6,043 bases of DNA from Saprospiraceae bacterium. GTDB lineage: Bacteria > Bacteroidota > Bacteroidia > Chitinophagales > Saprospiraceae. A program made the position numbers and the translations under genes. Location: contig JAHDCE010000154.1 in NCBI GenBank assembly GCA_020630045.1, forward strand, positions 1-6,043. Reading direction: 5' to 3'. Of this stretch, positions 1 to 4,755 are shown one piece after another. Each line of letters begins with the position of its first letter. Position 1 is the stretch's first letter. The notes beneath the pieces were generated by a model. The model was not told the origin of the DNA, made no database searches, and saw only the letters and a program-made list of their open reading frames with translations.

Positions 1-419
1 ATAAAGATAATGTCTCACCTTTAAGTCTTTCAAATATTTCTTTTGGACAAGGAAGCTCTAGTAAAATCAAGGAGATCAACTATTCTCAAATCAATTTAAT
101 TACCAATAGGGAATTAAAAAATAAGTTGCTCACCTATCAAGATATTACTATTGCATTCCTAAGGAATCGCGAAATGCGGTATGATCGGTTGACTCAAGAT
201 TTGCGAACTTATTATATGAAGAATTTCATCGGGTTCAATTATCAAAATGCATACCCCAATGATTTTAAAAAACTACAAAAAGAAAAAGAATATTTGGCCT
301 TGGTCAAACACCGATATGAATGGAACGAATGGTTTCGGAGTTATTATATCAAGGTACTAAAAGAACAAAAGGAAATCAAAGAAATGATTAGTGATGAAAT
401 CAATAAAAAATGTAACTAA
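1..419 (+). CDS. 3' part of a DUF6090-like hypothetical protein (5' end outside the window)
   Basis: The reading frame beginning at base 3 is open from the window edge to the TAA at 417-419, giving 138 visible residues. The first possible start in the track region, TTG at 126, is therefore internal and the gene begins upstream of the window. The visible part is charged and probably helical. It contains INLITNRELKNKLLTYQDI, followed by Lys/Glu-rich helices and a C-terminus ending in MISDEINKKCN. A segment of the form 'iNliTNrELrnkLl.Y', followed by long charged helices, resembles the C-terminal half of DUF6090 proteins. These are Bacteroidota proteins with an N-terminal membrane helix and no assigned function. 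That match is from memory and tentative, and the diagnostic N-terminal half is missing. The stop lies two bases before the ATG of the acetyltransferase gene, so the two are probably co-transcribed. The DNA is visibly more AT-rich than the genes after 3364. Confidence 0.75.
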   Translation, partial: KDNVSPLSLSNISFGQGSSSKIKEINYSQINLITNRELKNKLLTYQDITIAFLRNREMRYDRLTQDLRTYYMKNFIGFNYQNAYPNDFKKLQKEKEYLALVKHRYEWNEWFRSYYIKVLKEQKEIKEMISDEINKKCN

Positions 420-421
420 CT

Positions 422-874
422 ATGAAATCAACAACCATCCGATTCGCCGAGAAAAAAGACCTGCCTGAAATCGTAGAACTTTGCCGCCTTCATGCCTTGT
501 ATGAAAAAAGCGATTATGATATTAAGGGCAAGGAAGAAGCCTTGGCCAAATATATTTTTGATGAGTCACCAGCCTTATATTGTATGGTTGCGGAACATGA
601 GGGAAAGCTCATCGGGTATGTTACATATATGAAACAATTCTCCACCTGGGATGCCTGTCATTATATGTATTTGGATTGTTTGTTCATGAGGGAGTCCGCT
701 CGCGGTTTCGGCATTGGTGAACAACTGATGAACCATGTCAAAGCAGCGGCAGCAGAGTCGGATTGTCAACTGATACAATGGCAGACACCGGATTTCAATA
801 CTAGGGCAATAAAGTTTTATAAACGAATCGGTGCAATATCGAAATCCAAGGAGCGTTTCTTTTGGGAGGTGTAG
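422..874 (+). CDS. GNAT family N-acetyltransferase, diamine/spermidine acetyltransferase-like
   Basis: The 150-residue product has one complete GNAT domain, the usual size for a stand-alone enzyme. It should transfer acetyl from acetyl-CoA to an amine in the cytoplasm. The acetyl-CoA pyrophosphate loop R/Q-x-x-G-x-G is R94-G-F-G97-I-G99, after the beta-4 strand YMYLDCLFM (81-89). The C-terminal motif N126...KFYKRIGA (131-138) carries Y133, the likely general acid. LYEKSD (26-31), the FSTWDA loop (73-78) and RGFGIG all resemble spermidine/spermine N1-acetyltransferases, so a polyamine, diamine or thialysine-like substrate is a reasonable guess, but not proven. The block that usually reads YLEDxFV in that group reads YLDCLFM here. 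There is no signal peptide. The ATG start is two bases after the upstream stop and lacks a Shine-Dalgarno sequence, as expected in Bacteroidota, which suggests translational coupling. Confidence 0.93.
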   Translation: MKSTTIRFAEKKDLPEIVELCRLHALYEKSDYDIKGKEEALAKYIFDESPALYCMVAEHEGKLIGYVTYMKQFSTWDACHYMYLDCLFMRESARGFGIGEQLMNHVKAAAAESDCQLIQWQTPDFNTRAIKFYKRIGAISKSKERFFWEV

Positions 875-901
875 AAAATATTTATCCAACAACCTCTTAA
901 A

Positions 902-914
902 GAACTTGTTTAAA
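902..914 (+). repeat. Leader motif GAACTTGTTTAAA, copy 1
   Basis: This 13-base sequence ends 16 bases before the ATG at 931. An identical copy sits at 2617-2629, 15 bases before the ATG at 2645. Here it overlaps a short palindrome, TTGTTT-A-AAACAA (906-918). The 56-base gap 875-930 holds no good TAnnTTTG promoter box. An operator or leader element is possible, but a shared 13-mer in an AT-rich window of this size can also arise by chance. Confidence 0.35.
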
Positions 915-930
915 ACAAAACCCATTTCCC

Positions 931-1977
931 ATGAAACACTCCTTTACTTTATTCCTTTTTTTATCGTTGACCCCTCAATTTATTTACGCCGACATCCATG
1001 ATTATTACAATCATATTCAAAAGGCGGAACATCTATTAATTCAAGGGAATTACAAGGACGCCATTCCTGAATATCAATCTGCATTTTCGGAAGTCCGACT
1101 TCCTTTTTCAAATGACCTTTTCAATGCCTTGGTTTGTGTAAACAAACATTTGGATAACAAAAACATATATTTTGCTGTCAAGTGCGGTTTACAATTAAAA
1201 CAACTAGGATGTGAGAATCGATTTTTCCAGCAAGAAAAATTAAAGGCAATAGTCCATTCGCCAATCTGGAATACATCGGTAACAAGGAAAAATGTCAGAC
1301 CGGATTTAGACATCACCTATCGAAACGAAATCATTGCCTTATTCAATAAGGATCAAAAAGACAGGGTACAACGAATCAATGACGAACCTGAAGAAGTCGT
1401 ATTATCGGATTATGAAATCGCCGAGAGATTCCGTCAATTAATTGAAACGAAAGGTTTTCCGGGAGAAGCCAGAATCGGTGTTTTTGTTAAGAGCGATACG
1501 ACTTTAGTACTCCCACCCTATCACATTATATTGCTACATCATTTTCAAAAAGGAAACGAAGAATTGACCGGGCATTTAAAAGCGGCAGTCGTCGATGGAA
1601 AGATTCCGTCTAGTTTTTTATCCGGTATTTTGGTCTTTTCTTATACCAATAATATCGGTGGATTCCTCATGGATATATTGATTGACAAGATATATATTAA
1701 GGACTACACCGAAGAAGAACTTTCGGCCATTAACCGGACTCGGAGTGAATTTCTTTTATTTCCCTATGAACAGGAAGTTGACAAACTATTGGCATATCAA
1801 TTCGGAGACCATTCAGACCTAATCGACTTTTGTTTTTTCTTCGCCGGCACATTCAAATATTCCGTAAACTTGAATTTTCAGAATAATTTTCCAATGGAAA
1901 AATATTTAAAATTAAAAAAGTTGAAACTTTACGAAGTCGAGGAGGAAAAATTAAAAAAGTACTTGTCGGAGTTTTAA
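931..1977 (+). CDS. Secreted TPR-like protein with a DUF6624-like C-terminal half
   Basis: The 348-residue protein starts with a signal peptide: K3, a hydrophobic stretch at 5-18, and likely SPase I cleavage after IYA20. Residues 26-95 look like TPR helices (HIQKAEHLLIQGNYKDAIPEYQSAF is a typical first repeat). They are followed by a second helix pair with YFAVKCGLQLKQLGC. Residues 130-235 resemble DUF6624, a family of unknown function: 'eiialfnKDQkdR' (132-145), 'LietKGFPgeariG' (170-183), then a hydrophobic segment with HH at 203-204 and a closing 'VVDGKIPSSFLSGIL' (220-234). In typical members these read DQ-x-x-R, GwP...vG, llxQH and GexxxxxxAyL. The C-terminal third (240-348) is not recognised. 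The gene is 56 bases downstream of the acetyltransferase gene and ends 20 bases from the convergent thioredoxin gene. The DUF6624 call is a remote pattern match made by eye. The product probably acts in the periplasm. Confidence 0.85.
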   Translation: MKHSFTLFLFLSLTPQFIYADIHDYYNHIQKAEHLLIQGNYKDAIPEYQSAFSEVRLPFSNDLFNALVCVNKHLDNKNIYFAVKCGLQLKQLGCENRFFQQEKLKAIVHSPIWNTSVTRKNVRPDLDITYRNEIIALFNKDQKDRVQRINDEPEEVVLSDYEIAERFRQLIETKGFPGEARIGVFVKSDTTLVLPPYHIILLHHFQKGNEELTGHLKAAVVDGKIPSSFLSGILVFSYTNNIGGFLMDILIDKIYIKDYTEEELSAINRTRSEFLLFPYEQEVDKLLAYQFGDHSDLIDFCFFFAGTFKYSVNLNFQNNFPMEKYLKLKKLKLYEVEEEKLKKYLSEF

Positions 1978-1997
1978 TTTTCATCAATTTTAAAACG

Positions 1998-2558
1998 CTA
2001 TTTCATTTTCCCTTTCAAGTATTTTTTAATTTCTTTTTCAGACCATTTAGCACCTATGATTTTACCGGTCGGATCGATTAAATAAGACATGGGAATCGTG
2101 CCCATACCATAGGTTTTGGAAATCCGATTCGGATTTGACCGAAGCGTTAGGACATGGTGTTTCCATATCAAACCGTCTTTTTCTATAGCGGGTTTCCAAT
2201 TGCTGCTATCCGATTCTATGGCCACATTCACGATATGGAATCCACCGGCATCCACGAATTCTTTGTCATGGAATTCTTGATGAATTCGTACTAGTCCCGG
2301 ATTAGCTTTCCGACAAGGGCGACACCAGCTTCCCCAAAAATCAAGCAATACATAATCGCCTCTCAAGTCAGATAAACTAAAGGTTGAACCATCGAGCAAA
2401 ATCTCGGTGAAGTCAGGAGCCATTTCTCCTTCTTGGACACCGTTCACTTTGGGCTTGGGCAAACCGCATGAGTTCAGTAAAATTAACGAAAGGAAAAACA
2501 GGATGGTTATCATGGGAAACCAACCCTTACTTTGAGCGGATGATATATTATTTTTCAT
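1998..2558 (-). CDS. TlpA/AhpC-type thioredoxin-fold lipoprotein
   Basis: This 186-residue membrane-anchored thiol-disulfide oxidoreductase probably reduces or isomerises disulfides outside the inner membrane. A lipoprotein signal (hydrophobic 16-28) ends in the lipobox L28-N-S-C31, predicting a lipidated Cys31. The redoxin domain runs from about 41 to 185. 'GEMAPDFTEILLDGSTFSLSDLRGDYVLLDFW' is the classic AhpC/TSA-TlpA entry. The redox centre is W78-C79-R-P-C82, and the cis-proline loop is GMGTIP156 followed by SYLIDPTGKIIG. I chose the ATG at 2558 because it follows an A-rich tract and a good promoter. A frame extension to a TTG at 2603 is unlikely, since that TTG is the probable -33 box. 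A start at the ATG at 2513 (residue 16) would also leave a functional signal peptide. No gene for a DsbD/CcdA-type reductant partner is in the window. The gene is divergent from the lipoprotein-hydrolase operon. Confidence 0.93.
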   Translation of the reverse strand: MKNNISSAQSKGWFPMITILFFLSLILLNSCGLPKPKVNGVQEGEMAPDFTEILLDGSTFSLSDLRGDYVLLDFWGSWCRPCRKANPGLVRIHQEFHDKEFVDAGGFHIVNVAIESDSSNWKPAIEKDGLIWKHHVLTLRSNPNRISKTYGMGTIPMSYLIDPTGKIIGAKWSEKEIKKYLKGKMK

Positions 2559-2572
2559 TTTGATTTTTTGTA

Positions 2573-2603
2573 AAAAGATACCCCAACAAAATAGAACATT
2601 CAA
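2573..2603 (-). promoter_or_regulatory. Probable promoter of the thioredoxin lipoprotein gene
   Basis: Read on the minus strand, TTG (2603-2601) is followed after 20 bases by TATCTTTT (2580-2573). This fits the Bacteroidota housekeeping pattern of a -33 TTG and a -7 TAnnTTTG, with seven of eight -7 positions matching if the last T is counted as the mismatch. Transcription would start near 2567, giving a leader of about ten bases to the ATG at 2558, or about 55 to the alternative ATG at 2513. Confidence 0.6.
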
Positions 2604-2609
2604 TCGTTT

Positions 2610-2617
2610 TATTTTTG
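2610..2617 (+). promoter_or_regulatory. Candidate -7 box for the lipoprotein-hydrolase operon
   Basis: TATTTTTG matches the Bacteroidota -7 consensus TAnnTTTG at every fixed position. It lies 27 bases before the ATG at 2645, giving a predicted leader of roughly 20 bases. No TTG is found at the expected -33 distance; the nearest upstream TTG, at 2568-2570, is too far away. The box is therefore suggestive rather than convincing. Its final G is the first base of the repeated GAACTTGTTTAAA motif. Confidence 0.4.
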
Positions 2618-2629
2618 AACTTGTTTAAA
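2617..2629 (+). repeat. Leader motif GAACTTGTTTAAA, copy 2
   Basis: This is identical to the sequence at 902-914 and lies at nearly the same distance from its start codon (15 bases against 16). Here it directly follows the candidate -7 box, so if that box is used the motif covers the transcription start and early leader. On the other strand it lies upstream of the thioredoxin promoter, so a bound protein could affect both directions. Function is unproven. Confidence 0.35.
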
Positions 2630-2644
2630 GGTAAGTTCATTGTC

Positions 2645-3367
2645 ATGAGAATTGTTTTAATATCCCTCTTATTCATTTCCACTTTCTTCTTGTATCAATG
2701 TCGGACACAGGAAGTATCCGCACCTCATATGGAAAGCACACATATTTATTCGAATCATGGTGTAAGGATTGATTTCGCTCACGAATATATCATTCGAACC
2801 CATCATCCCCATAAGCGGAATTATTTCGCGCAAGCGAAAGAAATCGTTTTGTTTGATGATTGGGTACCTGAAAAACCGGTAGCGGACGATATCGACCAAC
2901 CGAGACAAATGTTGGTCAGGCCGATTGATAGTACAATTTTGGACACCGCCTTATCTCAGCCGGATGAATTCATTCCGATACAAGCACTATCAGGTTACCC
3001 GGAAGAGAAAATCGAAGAAAAGAGGAAATCGCATACTTCATTGTCCAATAGCTTTTATGATAAATCGGCCTTGTTCATCCTTCCGAAAATTTCGGAACGG
3101 GAATTCAACAACAAACTAGAGCAATATCAAAAGCGGAACCCGGATTTTTCTTTGACACGAAAAATGAAACGGATTATCATCGAAACGGGCGCTTTACAAT
3201 TACCGGCCTTATCTTGGCGTTTACAATTGGGAAAAACCCGTATAGACCATTATATGGTATTCGGCGACAGCCACAATTATTTATTCAGTTCCTCGCCTTA
3301 CGGCGAAAGGGATGATGGGATTCAAAAAATCATCTCCCGAATGGAGTTTACCAACGAATCGAAATGA
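2645..3367 (+). CDS. Small exported or lipoprotein-like protein of unknown function
   Basis: I do not recognise the family of this 240-residue protein. It has an N-terminal export signal (R2, hydrophobic 3-17) ending at C19. If C19 is lipidated, the lipobox reads L-Y-Q-C, and Gln at -1 is atypical (Gly, Ala or Ser is usual), so it may instead be a membrane-anchored or otherwise processed protein. The mature part is polar. After a short beta-rich start (IYSNHGVRIDFAHEYIIRTHHPH) comes an acidic, proline-containing middle (70-120), a charged helix (121-133), a segment with FYDKSALFILPKISEREFNNKLEQYQ (137-162), and a C-terminal section 'IDHYMVFGDSHNYLFSSSPYGE..GIQKIISRMEF' (200-235). That strand-loop-helix ending recalls PsbP/DcrB-like folds, but this is a weak impression. 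The ATG at 2645 is preferred to the in-frame TTG at 2615, which would overlap the -7 box and put ten extra residues before the signal peptide. The stop overlaps the next start (ATGA). Confidence 0.85.
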   Translation: MRIVLISLLFISTFFLYQCRTQEVSAPHMESTHIYSNHGVRIDFAHEYIIRTHHPHKRNYFAQAKEIVLFDDWVPEKPVADDIDQPRQMLVRPIDSTILDTALSQPDEFIPIQALSGYPEEKIEEKRKSHTSLSNSFYDKSALFILPKISEREFNNKLEQYQKRNPDFSLTRKMKRIIIETGALQLPALSWRLQLGKTRIDHYMVFGDSHNYLFSSSPYGERDDGIQKIISRMEFTNESK

Positions 3368-4503
3368 GACTGACCTTCCTTTTATTTTTATTTGGTTGGG
3401 TTTCGGTATTTTCAGTACAGGCCCAAGGGCATGCCGAACTCAAAAAGGCCGTCGATGATGTCATCCGGTTCGATACTGAAATCCAATTCGACCGAACCCC
3501 GGGCATGTTGATCGCCTTGATTGATTATGATTCCAATTATTGCCTGAGTTACGGCTCTTCAAGGATAGATACTTTGTTACCATTGGATCGCCACCATATT
3601 TTTGAAATCGGTTCGATGTCAAAAATATTTACGGCGACCGTTTTGGCCAGAATGGTTGACAAGGGCTTGCTCGCTTACGACGACAAGGTAAACGAATGGC
3701 TTGGCGAGGAATTCGCCAACCCGAACGCCGGAACATTGACCATCGATCATTTGCTGACCCACTCTTCCGGGCTTCCCCGACTTCCTAGGGATTTCGGATT
3801 GCGGCAACAAGATCCGCTGAATCCCTATGCGGATTATACCAAGGAGGATTTACTAGGGTATTATGCGACATTTCCGTTTAAGGAAACACCGGGATTGGCT
3901 TACAACTATTCACATACCAACTTCGCCTTGTTGGAGATTATATTGGAAATGGTCGCCAAACGTCCTTTCGAGGAATTGTTGCATGAATATTTGTTGTCTC
4001 CCTTAGAAATGACTGAAACCTACTTGGGCATCAATGAAAAATTGACGGCAAAAGCCGCCCAAGGTTATACATTAATCGGAAAACCGATTCCTTTCAAAAC
4101 TTATGCTTCGTTCGAAGGTTCGATGGGTGTTAAATCTTCTTTGAATGATTTGTTCAAATTGATGCGTGTCTATCTGGGCATGGATCGACCGGAATGGCAA
4201 AAATTCCTGAAACCTTTATTGGAAGAAAAGCTCCCTACTTTGGTCAAGGACAATATTAGCGTGGGAAGAGGTTGGCATATGGCACAACCCAATAAAAAAT
4301 TCTATTCGATTTATATGCATCCCGGGCGTGTAACCGGCCATCAGGTATCCCTACAATTCGTTCCTGAAACCAAAACCGCTTCTATCGTCCTGGCCAATTC
4401 GGAAGCTGAATTGGACAATATCGGAATGATGGTATTGGCGCTCGCTAACAACCATTGGCGTTTGAACCGGAAATTTAAAAAGCGGATAGCGGAGCGGAAG
4501 TAA
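3364..4503 (+). CDS. Exported serine hydrolase of the beta-lactamase (class C/PBP4*) family
   Basis: The 379-residue protein has a signal peptide (R2, hydrophobic 4-18, likely cleavage VQA20-Q21) and a full-length PF00144 domain from about 25 to 362. The catalytic S-x-x-K is S84-M-S-K87 in 'IFEIGSMSKIFTATVLARM'. Family hallmarks follow: DHLLTHSSGLP (128-138), PGLAYNYSHTNFALLEIILE (176-195), 'SPLEMTETYLG' (212-222), and the third motif H319-P-G321, equivalent to KTG/HxG. At the second motif, the usual Y-S-N reads Y182-S-H184, so the Asn/Asp is replaced by His. The family includes esterases, D-aminopeptidases, carboxypeptidases and true AmpC enzymes. Nothing here points to a resistance beta-lactamase, and a peptide- or ester-hydrolysing envelope enzyme is more likely. 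The ATG overlaps the upstream stop (ATGA at 3364-3367), so translation is probably coupled to the unknown lipoprotein-like gene. The substrate is unknown. Confidence 0.94.
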   Translation: MRLTFLLFLFGWVSVFSVQAQGHAELKKAVDDVIRFDTEIQFDRTPGMLIALIDYDSNYCLSYGSSRIDTLLPLDRHHIFEIGSMSKIFTATVLARMVDKGLLAYDDKVNEWLGEEFANPNAGTLTIDHLLTHSSGLPRLPRDFGLRQQDPLNPYADYTKEDLLGYYATFPFKETPGLAYNYSHTNFALLEIILEMVAKRPFEELLHEYLLSPLEMTETYLGINEKLTAKAAQGYTLIGKPIPFKTYASFEGSMGVKSSLNDLFKLMRVYLGMDRPEWQKFLKPLLEEKLPTLVKDNISVGRGWHMAQPNKKFYSIYMHPGRVTGHQVSLQFVPETKTASIVLANSEAELDNIGMMVLALANNHWRLNRKFKKRIAERK

Positions 4504-4525
4504 TGTTTAAGTGCCTTGAAATAAA

Positions 4526-4689
4526 TTAAGGGCGTGGAATAAATAAGTATCCGATTTGATGTTAGGTATTTTACAGCGAATCAAGGCGGATTGGAGGAAT
4601 ATAGCCAACCTACGTAACGAGAATCCAACGAAGAATCGTTGTAAAATACCTTCACGAAAGTCGACAGATAATTATGCCACGCCCCTTAA
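4526..4689. repeat. 164-bp nested inverted-repeat element (MITE/REP-like or structured RNA)
   Basis: This element fills most of the gap between the hydrolase stop and the terminator. The outer arms are 4526-4545 (beginning TTAAGGGCGTGG) and 4669-4689 (ending CCACGCCCCTTAA). They are complementary over about 20 positions with one bulged C and two mismatches. The inner arms are 4564-4582 (beginning AGGTATTTTACA) and 4633-4651 (ending TGTAAAATACCT), with 12 perfect pairs extending to 17 of 19. The spacers between outer and inner arms are 18 and 17 bases, so the layout is nearly symmetrical. The 50-base apex (4583-4632) contains further short complementary pieces: GGATT (4588-4592) with AATCC (4622-4626), TTGG (4591-4594) with CCAA (4605-4608), and the palindrome TACGTA. 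It has no convincing coding content. It could be a non-autonomous transposable element with TTAA ends, a REP-type repeat, or a structured 3' UTR or small RNA. Confidence 0.75.
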
Positions 4690-4726
4690 ACACCCGTCAG
4701 AGCAATTTGGCTCTGACGGGTGTTTT
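4688..4726 (+). terminator. Strong intrinsic terminator of the hydrolase operon, possibly bidirectional
   Basis: A perfect 16-bp stem (4688-4703 with 4710-4725; core CACCCGTCAGAGC/GCTCTGACGGGTG) encloses a six-base loop, AATTTG. On the plus strand the T run TTTT (4723-4726) is followed by an AT-rich tail. It lies 184 bases after the hydrolase stop, beyond the inverted-repeat element, and about 30 bases past the stop of the convergent minus-strand gene. In the minus direction only TTT follows the stem, so it is probably stronger for plus-strand transcripts but may serve both. Confidence 0.88.
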
Positions 4727-4755
4727 GAATTAATATTATACTATTGAATTATGGA

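Noticed and set aside
906..918. Palindrome TTGTTT-A-AAACAA as an operator
   Set aside because: It is low-complexity AT sequence, and the matching motif at 2617-2629 does not keep the palindrome, so only the 13-base direct repeat is reported.
575..925. Minus-strand open frame of 116 codons opposite the acetyltransferase
   Set aside because: The plus-strand frame has complete GNAT motifs; the opposite frame shows no domain and is a shadow.
1074..1316. Minus-strand open frame opposite the TPR/DUF6624-like gene
   Set aside because: Shadow of a full-length plus-strand gene with a signal peptide and TPR-like repeats.
1971..1996. GTTTTAA/TTAAAAC hairpin between the convergent genes at 1977 and 1998
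   Set aside because: A seven-pair, almost wholly A-T stem with a 12-base loop and no adjacent T run is too weak to call a terminator.
2669..3119. Open frames on both strands within the lipoprotein-like gene (2669-2908 minus, 2925-3119 plus)
   Set aside because: Both are short, lack motifs, and lie inside a longer frame with an export signal and ATGA coupling to the next gene.
4593..4597. GGAGG as a ribosome binding site
   Set aside because: It lies in the apex of the repeat element with no start codon at a suitable distance, and Bacteroidota genes here do not use Shine-Dalgarno sequences.
4556..4747. Open frame of 63 codons across the inverted-repeat region (plus strand)
   Set aside because: It runs through the nested inverted repeats and the terminator stem, has no family resemblance and a composition unlike the neighbouring proteins; it is open by chance.
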